Shown: one piece after another, positions 10,364 through 41,647 of the stretch | How positions within the stretch are numbered: the stretch's first letter is position 1 | Layout: the number at the start of each line of letters is the position of its first letter | Notes under the pieces: model-generated | Seen by the model: the letters and a program-made list of their open reading frames with translations, nothing else | Databases searched by the model: none | What the model was told of the DNA's origin: nothing | DNA from: Mesostigma viride | Taxonomy: Eukaryota > Streptophyta > Mesostigmatophyceae > Mesostigmatales > Mesostigmataceae | Length of the DNA: 64,000 bases | NCBI GenBank assembly: GCA_009746045.1 | Contig: RPFO01000154.1 | Span: 4,352,637-4,416,636, forward strand | Direction: 5' to 3' | Program-made: the position numbers and the translations under genes

Positions 10364-11506
10364 GTGGATGTGTGCCCAGGTTGCTGGGAGCCCCGCCACC
10401 CGTTACCTGCAGGGGGACGCTGCAACAAGCCCAGGAAGGGAGCCTCGACGGGGCGCCCCAACAAACAAGCCAGCACTCAGGACGACTGTAAGTCTCCTGT
10501 ACCCTGGTTTCTCAATGGCCGTGTACCTTCTATTTGCTCTGTGTTGCCTGACAGTGAGGAAGTGGATTGGGACCTGGCTTATGACATGACGTTAGCACAG
10601 GTGGCCCAAGATCCCACTATAGCCTCCTTAGATGCAGCAGCAGATAAGGTTATATCCTATGCCAGGTTAGCCCAACAGCTACACAAGGCAATGGGGCATG
10701 AGGCAGTGGCAGAAAGGCTGGCCAATAAAATTGATGGCCGTGACCTGGAACAGATGTGCAGGCATGTCAGGAAGCACTGTGAAGCGTGCCAACTGCATGC
10801 ACCTAAACCCAAGAGATGGCATGTGGCCACCCCACCACTGGCTAGAGGAAAGCTAGTAGGGGATGTGATACACCTGGTGAAGGACACGGTGTATTACTTG
10901 GTCCTAAAAGATGCCTGGTCTAGGTTTGTGGTGATAGAACCCTTGCCAGGCATGGCCAATGAACAACTGCACAGAGCCCTGCTGATTGCACTAGCACGGT
11001 ATCATCCTCAGGAAAAATTAATGCTGGATCAGCAGTTCACGTGGATACAAGATTATCCTGATCTGCCCAAGATAGACATTGCTGGGGCTCAAGATCATGA
11101 ACGCCAGGGGATGATTGAACGTACCATGCGTGCTATCAGGGACCTCATAAAGAAAAATGAGTCCAGGACAGCAGAGTCTGGGAGCTATGCTGATAGGACA
11201 GCGTGGGCAGCTGAGGTGTGCAGAACTCTGAACACCAAGCCCCTCATGTCTTCTCCTTTTGGTGAAATCACACCAATTGGCCTGCAATCAGGTAGCTACT
11301 CTCAGGAGGTACTAGACCACTACAACACGCAAAGGCAACACTTGGCCAAGTTGCTGGCAAAAAAGGATAAGAGTAATGCCAGGCCTGTGTTTGAAGTGGG
11401 GGATCAGGTACTCTACTATAGGGAGGGGAAGGGAACAAAGCCCACTCTGGTAGATGGCATGGTCCAGCTGAAATCATCAGGTTGTCAGAAACAGGTGACA
11501 CGGTGA
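10364..11506 (+). CDS. integrase
   Basis: A 380-residue ORF. It holds HKAMGHEAVAERL then CEACQL, a zinc-binding HHCC module, followed by the catalytic core with candidate acidic residues in GDVIHLV, MLDQQFTW and GMIERTMRAIRDL, in DDE order. The core joins element DNA to the host genome. After it, FEVGDQVLYYREGKG and, in the next frame, HRERMVGKHRLKLYYPP resemble the small C-terminal module found in several retroelement integrases. It follows directly on the zinc knuckle, with no protease between. Confidence 0.8.
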   Translation: MDVCPGCWEPRHPLPAGGRCNKPRKGASTGRPNKQASTQDDCKSPVPWFLNGRVPSICSVLPDSEEVDWDLAYDMTLAQVAQDPTIASLDAAADKVISYARLAQQLHKAMGHEAVAERLANKIDGRDLEQMCRHVRKHCEACQLHAPKPKRWHVATPPLARGKLVGDVIHLVKDTVYYLVLKDAWSRFVVIEPLPGMANEQLHRALLIALARYHPQEKLMLDQQFTWIQDYPDLPKIDIAGAQDHERQGMIERTMRAIRDLIKKNESRTAESGSYADRTAWAAEVCRTLNTKPLMSSPFGEITPIGLQSGSYSQEVLDHYNTQRQHLAKLLAKKDKSNARPVFEVGDQVLYYREGKGTKPTLVDGMVQLKSSGCQKQVTR

Positions 11507-12462
11507 CTATTCAGCATCACAGAGAGCGAATGGTTGGCAAGCATAGACTGAAGCTTTATTACCCTCCTTTGGCAGACGTGTCAGGGGTAGAATTCTTGGA
11601 CATGGATTCAGAGCCTCAGTCTGGTGGGTTGGTCTCACCCAGTGAATTGGCTAGGGACATAGCTGATGCAAGCAACACAACCATAGACGCTCCTGTGTTC
11701 CTCAGTGGTGCAGCCCCACCACAGCCCACTGGTCCAACTGGGCAGGAGGAACGTGCACTGGATGAGCAGCAGGTCGCTCCTCCCTCATCTCAGGAACAGC
11801 CACACGAAGCAGCAGATCCTGTTGTCCCCAGGAATAAATTTGCTGAGGCTCTAAAAGCTCTACATAGAGCACACACTGCCAAGGCACAAATGGCAGCAGG
11901 TGCAGCACAAGTCAATGCTGTGGGTGAATCTAACCAGGATCCCAGTATTCTGGCAGTAGACACACAGGCACAGGTGAGCATCATCAGTGCACAAGCTGTA
12001 TCTGGCCTAAGTCTGCAACGCTCGCCCTGGGCTAGAGTGTCAGATTTTTCAGGCAAAACAAAAATGGCAGTCAAAGGCCAAGTGCTAATTCCCATTCTGG
12101 GTGTGCCCACTCCCTTCCAGGTAGTAGAGGGCTACAAGGGGAATGCACTGCTGGGGGAACCATTTGTCTCATACCCTGGAGTAGTCATCTCAGCTGGGAG
12201 GTTGAGCGTGACTGGGGTGGGGCAGGTCACCCTGGACCATTTCAAAATTCCTTTAACACAGATCAGTGATGGCCTGGAAGCAGCCATCAATGCTGTCAAC
12301 ATAAAATACCTCCCAGGTCAGGAACCCTGTGTTGATTCCCTCATTCATTCTCAGAAGCTACACCCCTCTGCGTTTGGGCTTGGTAGATGGGACATGCGTC
12401 CATGTCTCCCTTGTCCTATGATGATGTGGTCAAAGACTGTCAAACGCAGATTGGTTTTCTGA
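11482..12462 (+). CDS. integrase tail plus retropepsin-like protease domain
   Basis: A 326-residue ORF overlapping the integrase frame. The first 30 residues finish the integrase tail. A Pro/Gln-rich linker follows, then ILAVDTQAQVSII, an aspartic-protease active-site motif of the D-T/S-x-A class (here DTQA). Hydrophobic strands (VLIPILGVPTPFQVV) and ALLGEPFVSYPGVVI follow, the last matching the conserved LLG block after the flap. The domain would cleave gag and pol. It sits between integrase and reverse transcriptase, whereas copia elements place protease before integrase. The Gln in place of Gly in the active-site triplet is unusual, so activity is uncertain. Confidence 0.6.
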   Translation: MSETGDTVTIQHHRERMVGKHRLKLYYPPLADVSGVEFLDMDSEPQSGGLVSPSELARDIADASNTTIDAPVFLSGAAPPQPTGPTGQEERALDEQQVAPPSSQEQPHEAADPVVPRNKFAEALKALHRAHTAKAQMAAGAAQVNAVGESNQDPSILAVDTQAQVSIISAQAVSGLSLQRSPWARVSDFSGKTKMAVKGQVLIPILGVPTPFQVVEGYKGNALLGEPFVSYPGVVISAGRLSVTGVGQVTLDHFKIPLTQISDGLEAAINAVNIKYLPGQEPCVDSLIHSQKLHPSAFGLGRWDMRPCLPCPMMMWSKTVKRRLVF

Positions 12463-13502
12463 AATGGATGGAAGCCTTTAACAGGGCTAGAGAGGAATGG
12501 GTTTGTCCTGATCCACGTAGTAAGTCCCAGGTACCACCTGTAACACCGATTGAGGCACTGCCACAAGGGGCCAGAAAGCTCAGACTGAAGTTTGTCTGCA
12601 AGCATAAACCCCAGGCAGATGGGACACCTCCCATTTTTCATGCCAGACCTTGTGTCACGGAGTTCAGGGGCTCCACTGAGCTAACAGAGGCTGAACTGTA
12701 TACCCCTGGTATTCAGCAGACGTCTCTTAAGGTCCTGTTGGCCACTTTCCTTCACCATCTGAATGCTGGTAAGGACTACGTGTGTAAAGCCACTGACATT
12801 AAGCGTGCCTTCCTTAAAGGCAACCCTGACATAGCCCAAAAGGTGTGGAGGGGTCAAGTCTATGTGGTAAACACTCCCAAAGTCTGGTCTGGGGACATCA
12901 AGGAACCTCATCTAAGGCCTAACTTGGGGGTAGAAGGGCTTCAGTCAGCACCTAAAATTTTTAGGCTGTCTGCCCAAGAGGTCTTCCTGAAGCTGGGGGC
13001 CCAGTATGATGATATTGACCCTTGTTTCTTCACCATCCCTCATCCTGCTGGTATGATGATGTTTGTGTGGCATGGGGATGATCAGCTCATTACTGGTCCC
13101 AGGGCAGCTGTGGAGGATTTCATTGCTCAAGTGTCTGCTAGCTTTGAATTAGGCAAGCAGCTGGAGCTGGGGAAAGATCCTGTCAAGTTCTGTGGCATCA
13201 TTCTGAACCTGTTTAAGGAGCAGAAGGAGTGGGTGTGTTCTCTCAAAGCATCCCCTGAGTATGTCATGTCTTGCAAAGATGTTCTTCCCTCTGACATCAC
13301 TCCTGATCTCTGTCCCACTATTAGGGGTAAGCTAGGTTGGCTGTGTGCCACTTGTGCTCCTCACCTGGCAGTGGTCAGCAGAGTGGATGATGATGTCCTC
13401 ATGGAGGTAGGGTCTAGGGCTATTAAACAGGTGTTGCATGATGGCCCTCCCCTTATTCTTCATGCTTGGATCTGTTCCAACCCATCCACATCACATGCAT
13501 GA
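12387..13502 (+). CDS. copia-type reverse transcriptase
   Basis: A 371-residue ORF in a third frame. EALPQGARKLRLKFVCKHK matches the copia block normally reading LPxGxxxIxxKWVFKxK. KATDIKRAFLKGN carries the motif A aspartate. MMFVWHGDDQLITG is motif C, with the two catalytic aspartates kept but His-Gly in place of the usual Tyr-Val just before them. FCGIILNL is the following conserved block. It copies element RNA into DNA in the virus-like particle. The end overlaps the RNase H frame. Confidence 0.85.
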   Translation: MGHASMSPLSYDDVVKDCQTQIGFLKWMEAFNRAREEWVCPDPRSKSQVPPVTPIEALPQGARKLRLKFVCKHKPQADGTPPIFHARPCVTEFRGSTELTEAELYTPGIQQTSLKVLLATFLHHLNAGKDYVCKATDIKRAFLKGNPDIAQKVWRGQVYVVNTPKVWSGDIKEPHLRPNLGVEGLQSAPKIFRLSAQEVFLKLGAQYDDIDPCFFTIPHPAGMMMFVWHGDDQLITGPRAAVEDFIAQVSASFELGKQLELGKDPVKFCGIILNLFKEQKEWVCSLKASPEYVMSCKDVLPSDITPDLCPTIRGKLGWLCATCAPHLAVVSRVDDDVLMEVGSRAIKQVLHDGPPLILHAWICSNPSTSHA

Positions 13503-13984
13503 TGGACAGTTCCATGGAGTCACGGGTAGTCACTAAGGTACAAGCCAGAGAGGCAGGTCTCTTTATGTTGTCTAACCCCACTGGCAAGCAATCTTTGGTT
13601 TCCTGGTTCAGCAGACTCCACAAGCGCAAGGCAGTCAGCAGCAATGTAGCAGAATGCCGTGCTGTGGTATCAGCTGTGTTGCATGCCAGGTACTTGAACC
13701 ATCTGCTGGTGTGGTTGCAGCATCAGGCTGGTAGTTATGCTGGTGTCAAATCCCATCTGCTGACTGACAGTCAATCCCTTCTCTCTTTCCTGGACAACCC
13801 CTTGGCTGTGCACACCGATTTGGACTGGATTGTCCTCAAGCAGGAGTGTACCTATCTGGAGTCCAAGACTCACATCCGAGACCCTGACAATGCAGCAGAT
13901 GCACTCACAAAAGTGCCACAGGCTGCAGGGCCTCAGTACAGAGTCCTATACACGCTGATGAACCCATATAACGGCAGAGGGTGA
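13466..13984 (+). CDS. copia-type RNase H
   Basis: A 172-residue ORF. It contains LVSWFSRLHKRKAVSSNVAECRAV, read in the copia pattern S-S-x-x-A-E with the catalytic Glu. HLLTDSQSLLSFL carries the catalytic Asp, and DPDNAADALTK is the final Asp block before the LTK motif. It removes the RNA strand after first-strand synthesis. It ends at a normal stop about 370 bp before the 3' LTR. Confidence 0.85.
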   Translation: MDLFQPIHITCMMDSSMESRVVTKVQAREAGLFMLSNPTGKQSLVSWFSRLHKRKAVSSNVAECRAVVSAVLHARYLNHLLVWLQHQAGSYAGVKSHLLTDSQSLLSFLDNPLAVHTDLDWIVLKQECTYLESKTHIRDPDNAADALTKVPQAAGPQYRVLYTLMNPYNGRG

Positions 13985-14338
13985 AGTGCCTCAGCCTAGG
14001 GCTTAGCACCAGATAGGAGGGTGGTCATGGGGTGGCAGGGTCTGAAGTGTCCCACCCGTAAGACTCTCTTTGCGTCATTAAAGATTGAGGTCAGAAGGGT
14101 CCTCCTTTATTGATGGCTTGTTCTTTGTCAATAAAACGTGTGGTCATATTTTTCTGACAATGGTTTTCCTAACACAGGCACCCAACCAGTGGGGATGTTG
14201 TATCCAACACGGAGGAGCTATGGGCGCTTTTATAAATGCATCTCTTTCAGTGTCCTGGTTGTCCCTGTGGGGAACCTTGCTTATCAGTAGTGGTTGGCAT
14301 ATGAGTGGGTTGTGGGAAGAGTCTTCCCCTCACTCCCC

Positions 14339-14357
14339 AAAGAAAAGTAATAATGGG
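14339..14357 (+). promoter_or_regulatory. polypurine tract
   Basis: AAAGAAAAGTAATAATGGG lies immediately before the 3' LTR start at 14358. It is purine-rich and in the expected place for priming plus-strand synthesis, although two thymines interrupt it. Confidence 0.55.
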
Positions 14358-14878
14358 AGTTATTCTAGGGCTTCAGGCCTAGACTATCAGTACACGTGGC
14401 GTTGTCCCCGTCTCCCAAGTGGGATACGGACATGGACGGTAGTGTAGTACACTGGACATATCTCTACTAGGATTTAGATCCGCACGTGCCATGATGGGCA
14501 CGTGGGTGCTAGATATTAGCACTGAGATATGTAGTGCACACGCACGTGGGTATTCACGTGGTAGGGTTTATGAGCTGTGATGCAGACCACAAGGTGGCTG
14601 CAGTGCTAGTCCTGTACGGAGGTCCTAGGGGAGGTCCAGGATCGTCCACGTAGTGCTGTTAGGCAGTCGTTGCCTGCGGGCATCGTATCAGTCCTAGCTG
14701 GAGTAGATCTAGCTGGACGGAGCCAGCACCTCATTGGTTAGCACTAGTACAGGATAGCTAGGTTACCCTAACCTACGTGCCCATGCAATCCAGCTTGGCA
14801 AGCTTGCATGGGTTGATATTATGCCAGCCATTGCATAATCCAACACACGTTCGCATCCATTGCACGAGTGCCATAACT
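14358..14878 (+). repeat. 3' LTR, 521 bp
   Basis: Pairs with 7149-7671 with only a 3-bp and a 1-bp indel noted by eye. Followed by ATCCT (14879-14883), the duplicate of 7144-7148. Confidence 0.95.
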
Positions 14879-15250
14879 ATCCTCGCTCTGTTCCGGATAC
14901 CGGTCCTCCCCCTTATTGCTGTCATCCGCAACCTGTATGAAGGGTCCACCACCTTGGTGCGCACTTCCTACGGTACGCCACCATGCCCTTTACAGAAGGG
15001 TGTGTGGCAGGGCTGTGTGCTCTCGCCGTACCTGTTCATTATTGTGGTCGAAGACGTAATGATTCAGGCGCGCAAGCGGTTTGCTCACATTGTGGGTAGG
15101 GAACCAGGGGTGAAGGTCGCCAACCATTTCTGGCATGGCGGGGCGGACATGGAGATTCGGCTATAGCGGAAATCATCAATGCAGATGACACCACCCTCTT
15201 CGAGGACACTGAGCATGTGCAGACATGGCTTGCCTGCCTCGCCATAGAGG
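14879..15250 (+). pseudogene. LINE reverse transcriptase, C-terminal piece
   Basis: Resumes the LINE frame right after the LTR element. PPCPLQKGVWQGCVLSPYLF is motif B (usual form GVRQGCPLSPLLF). After a frameshift near 15165, EIINADDTTLFED at about 15172-15210 is motif C, with Asn-Ala-Asp-Asp in place of Tyr-Ala-Asp-Asp. The frame decays within another 50 bp. Confidence 0.8.
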
Positions 15251-15452
15251 CCTGAGTCAAGTACGTTCCATCCCAAGGAAAATGGCTGACGGCGGCATGG
15301 CTGACGGCGGAGTTCAGATCTTTTGCGTCTGAGCCCCAAATTCGGTCAGACCACTTGCATTCGATGCGCTTTTTTTTTGAGACGCACATGCCAGTATAAT
15401 CGGTTACGGCTGAAACGCAGTATTGCCAAAGTTACGCACGTGACAAGCAGCT

Positions 15453-16812
15453 ATGACGGCCCCCAAAGCAAAACGAGGTTTGGAAAAGGAGCTTGCCGGC
15501 TCCGAACCGAACCCACTCGCCATCGTCCTGGCCCAGCCTTCTGGGCCCGCCAACCCACCGCCAGCAAACCCATCGCCAAGCGCCTCGCCCGAGCCCAAGA
15601 AACCCTGCCACGCACACAAATGGCGACAGTACCTACCAGATTACGACCGCTTTTCCTTCGACAAATGGATGCAACTGTCCAAAGCAGAATGCGTCGAAAT
15701 AGTGCGTTTCTTGGCACAGGAACGCAAGCTCCATGGGCCCGGTGGGCCCATCCACGCCGAGAACGTGGAGAGGTTCCTCGCCCTGCCAGAATACGACCTC
15801 CGCCTCGGCATCCTGTGCAGCTTCTTCCAGCTACCTCTCGACAGAATCGCCGCCAAGCTCCGCACCCCAGCCCAGCCTGCGCGGCCGACAGCCACATCGG
15901 CTTCCTCCCTCTGCAAGGATGACATCCGAGCAGTGCTGGAGGAGCACGTGACCTGGCCGTTGGCCGAGAAGCTGACCTCGCTGAACACGACGCTCAACAC
16001 GGTGGAGGCCCGGGTCTCCAATGTGGAAACCAAGGTCGTCCACAAGCTCCAGCCCCAGTTCACGACGCTGCACACCGCGGCACAGGCATCGGAAACGCAC
16101 GCTGCACTTGTCTCTCGCCTTAACCAGGTGGAGGGCAAGTGCGGCGTGCTCATGAAGAAGCTTGAAGCCATCACCGCCCACACCGAGGCCCTGGCCTCAC
16201 AGGTCCCCAAGATAGCGGAGCAGACGGCCACCATCGCATCCCAGCCACCCCGGCTGGAAGCTGGTGACCTCCCGCCCCTCTCCTATGCGGACCTGCTGCG
16301 GACAGCGACCGCATCCACCACCGACGCCATCGCTACGAAGCTCCAGGAGCTTGAAGACCTTCGCCAGGCTCAACAACGGGAGGCCACCGACCGCGCCCGC
16401 CGCGACTGCCGGGTGGTGCTGCGTCGCTTCCCCCAGAAGCCAGGTGAGACGTCAACCTCCCTTGCCGACGAGCTTAAGGACCAGCTCCTTACCCTCATGG
16501 GCCTGGTAGGTGAGGTAGAACCGTGCGTGGGTGCCACCGCCTTCCCCACTCACGGGACAAGGCGGCTCCCCACCAGTCCTTCTCACCTTCCCCTCCCGTG
16601 AGGACAAGCAGCGGTTCCTCTCTCGTCGCAAGCGGTTGCACGACCTCACCTGGACGCTGGACGACGACCTGACCCCCGCTCAGCAGCAGCAGCGACGTGA
16701 CCTGTGGCCTGAATACCTCCGCCACAAGCAGGACCCCCAGAAGCCCAAGGTGTACTGGCGGGGCGGGGACCTGATGATCAACCACAAGATGTGGACGCCC
16801 CCAGCGGGCTAG
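15453..16812 (+). pseudogene. LINE ORF1-type RNA-binding protein, one frameshift
   Basis: The first frame (15453-16601) gives a Pro-rich start, a conserved block (HKWRQYLPDYDRFSFDKWMQ), then a coiled coil at about residues 165-285 (LNTTLNTVEARVSNVETKV onward). A block starting RRDCRVVLRRFPQK resembles the RRM-like part of LINE-1 ORF1 proteins. After a frameshift near 16550 the second frame (to 16812) gives TFPSREDKQRFLSRRKRL, LTPAQQQQRRDLWPEYLRHK and a C-terminal VYWRGGDLMINHKMW, like the C-terminal domain of LINE-1 ORF1. Such proteins form trimers and coat element RNA. The 6190 copy has an extra C at the break, which suggests the intact frame. Confidence 0.72.
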
Positions 16813-17245
16813 ACTAGAATAGCCCTAGCTTGACTTCATTGGTAGTCACTGTTGCCATGGCAGCCATGCTTAGAATGTTTGCATGCCTAGCTGTGCCACC
16901 ATACGTAGTCACGTGCACCGCTCACGCACGGTACACAACCAGCCACCGCCTTAGCTTAGTCTTTGTACAGCCATGCTACGTCATGGCCTCGATCAGATTA
17001 CTTGCCCACGCTCCTTGCTATGATATGCTCACATGGGTCTTATTGCACCCACAGTTTGCCGGATCGTTAGCATGTCTTTTTTTTAGCTAGCGCGCCCGAA
17101 TGCAGCTGTGGCATGCCTTTGGCATGAAGGAGACTGGGGGTCTCTGCCCTTTCTCCTGTTGTGCACACACAGGGATTAAAAGCACTTCGGTGCTCCGTGA
17201 CTCCCCAACGGGAGCACGAGTTTAATTAATTAATTAATTAATAGA
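16813..17245 (+). other. 3' UTR and (TTAA)n tail of the LINE-like element
   Basis: Non-coding; aligns with 6450-6885. The last part reads AGGGATTAAAAGCACTTCGG, then GTGCTCCGTGACTCCCCAAC, GGGAGCACGAG and the TTAA tail. The pair GTGCTCC and GGAGCAC can form a short hairpin just before the tail, a plausible recognition structure for the reverse transcriptase. Confidence 0.65.
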
Positions 17246-17334
17246 GGACAACGACCCCCCTCCCGTGCATGGGGAAGCGCCTGCGTGTTTGCAAACGTGG
17301 GAAGCATGCTAGACAACTTAGACCCGCCCAGGGC

Positions 17335-17384
17335 CGAGGGCACCATTAATTAATTAATTAATTAATTAAACTCGAGGGCACCAT
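17335..17384 (-). mobile_element. near tail-only retro-insertion, 26 bp with 12-bp duplication
   Basis: CGAGGGCACCAT at 17335-17346 is repeated perfectly at 17373-17384. Between them are only (TTAA)n and AAACT, the reverse complement of the last bases of the LINE-like 3' end (GAGTTT followed by TTAA). This is a non-LTR insertion that stopped after copying a handful of bases beyond the tail. Confidence 0.82.
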
Positions 17385-17457
17385 AGATTTAGAGTAGGAT
17401 TGTTTTTGTAGATAGATTATACCGGAAGGATTGCGTGTACCCATCCATCCACCGGGG

Positions 17458-17956
17458 GTCGCCCACAAGCCCTGGCAGGCGACCCCTGCCGCCCCTGCCA
17501 CCCCAGCCACCCCAGCCTAGGGAATATATAGCAGTAGTGTAGACTAGAAAGCTTAGTGACGTGGCCATGTATGCCTACGTGACGGGCCCACACCCGCCCT
17601 TGCAATAGCCGTAGCAATTTCGAGTCATGCTTTGCCCATGCAGGGAGTTACTCCCTGCTGAGAGGCCATGTGTACCCTAGCTATAGCCTAGCCACATACC
17701 TTCCACCCCATATGTCATGCAGGCCTTCTAGGCCCTCTCCTCAAGCCCCCCCTGGGTGCCTGTGCTTGATTAGGAGGCATGAACCACCATGGAGGTGCAG
17801 GTGCACCTAGTGCACCCAGAGCAGGTGATAGTTGTACATCCTACACCTGCAGGTTGTCGCCCTGATTGTATTACAAACCCATAGATGCCCCTTTCTCAGG
17901 GCTATGTGTTACATATGCTCCCCACGGAGCTATGATTTTAATTAATTAATTAATTA
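17458..17956 (+). mobile_element. 499-bp non-LTR insertion with TAAT tail
   Basis: ATCCACCGGGG at 17447-17457 and 17957-17967 flank a 499-bp non-coding body ending in GCTATGATT and a (TTAA)n tail. The body differs from the ORF1 element's 3' UTR, so it is a second family or a distant subfamily. No ORF of note. Confidence 0.85.
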
Positions 17957-18134
17957 ATCCACCGGGGTTAATGCTCCATGACTCCCCAACTCAATACAAC
18001 CACGAATCTTAAACTCTACCGACGCAGGCAGGCATTCTAAATCGGTCAGATTTTCGCGTTAGACTCCCGTGCAAATATGTATCAAGAAAGGCAGCGATGT
18101 TTTGAATAATGCATATTTGGCTATGAAACATCAT

Positions 18135-18200
18135 TAATTAATTAATAGACACGTGACCGCGTCACGTGAGCATAAGTCCTCAGTGGGAGGGGAACATGGG
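18135..18200 (-). mobile_element. 66-bp truncated non-LTR insertion
   Basis: GAAACATCAT at 18125-18134 and 18201-18210 flank a 66-bp insert. The insert is the reverse complement of the 3' end and tail of the 48220-48542 element, with one difference (ACCGCGTCACG against CGTGACGCAGT). The tail faces left, so the insert is on the minus strand. Confidence 0.85.
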
Positions 18201-18876
18201 GAAACATCATAAGTAAGTAAGTAAGTAAGTACTTGCGTGTCATGCGCAAAGGCATGCCACGGAGTACTATGCTAATCTCATTAGAAAAATAATTACACAA
18301 AAGTTTAAACAAATATCGTCTGCATCATCCCCCAACCGTTAAGCACTAGATGGGGTCATGGGGATGTAATCCTCATCCGAGCTGTCCTCTACAGAAACAT
18401 CATAAATCACGGGGAAACATCATAACATCATAATATAAATCCTTTCAACCACCGGCATAATTTTTCCGCCTGTTGCTAGCCCGATTAGGCAAATTTTTAT
18501 GGAACGCATGTTGCCATGGCCACTTCCGTACGAGGTGCGCGCGTTGTGCACCGCAATTTCACGGTCCGGGGGTACCGTGGGTACCGGCGCGAATTTTTTG
18601 GCGCAAAAAAACTCACGTGTGTCCCGTCCCCTTACCCACTACCTGGTGCTTACCTCGGCCACGGCCAAGACCTTTGTTGCACAGCCTCACTTTTGTCCAC
18701 TTTCAAGTACAACCTGCCCTCTCACCATAACTCTCACTGTACCCCCCTTACCCGTCACTAGCCTTCCTTGTCTGTCGCCATCAGAACGACTATGCCCCCA
18801 TCAGTAGTTTCTATTGCCCCCCCCCCGTCCCCCCCTTCAATAACCCTCCTTGTCATCCGTTCTCCCCCCCCCCCTT

Positions 18877-41647
<22,771 letters not shown>

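Larger units (their letters stand above)
7149..14878 (+). mobile_element. complete Ty1/copia-type LTR retrotransposon
   Basis: A 7,730-bp element with two nearly identical LTRs (7149-7671 and 14358-14878) and the 5-bp duplication ATCCT at 7144-7148 and 14879-14883. Inside, in order: a long coiled-coil gag-type ORF, a capsid-like segment, a CCHC knuckle, integrase, a protease-like domain, copia-type reverse transcriptase and RNase H. The coding frame is broken several times. The LTRs begin AGTTAT and end ATAACT rather than TG...CA. The near identity of the LTRs implies a young insertion. Confidence 0.92.
5755..15250 (+). mobile_element. decayed LINE (non-LTR) element, split by two later insertions
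   Basis: Three pieces, 5755-6051, 6892-7148 and 14879-about 15250, form one reverse-transcriptase reading order when the inserted DNA and duplicated target bases are ignored. The breaks fall exactly at target duplications: ATCCAAAGGGC for the first insertion and ATCCT for the second. The LINE is therefore older than both. It carries frameshifts of its own, near 5950 and near 15165. Its 3' end is not defined; it is followed by another ORF1-bearing element. Confidence 0.8.
15251..17245 (+). mobile_element. LINE-like element copy carrying ORF1 and TTAA tail
   Basis: The region from the ORF1 start (15453) to a (TTAA)n tail at 17220-17245 matches the truncated insertion at 6052-6891 over its last 830 bp. 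The unit reads ORF1, 3' UTR, tail, with no reverse transcriptase in its own body. Its 5' boundary is unclear, somewhere between about 15250 and 15452. No matching target duplication was found for the bases after the tail, so the left end may be deleted. Confidence 0.7.
17246..18876. other. intergenic region filled by small retro-insertions
   Basis: No gene seen. It lies downstream of the IFT140 stop at 18877 and contains the IFT140 3' UTR at its right end. It holds a tail-only insertion, a 499-bp insertion and a 66-bp insertion (all listed separately), plus (TAAG)n at 18211-18229 and a C-rich tract at 18820-18875. Confidence 0.6.
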
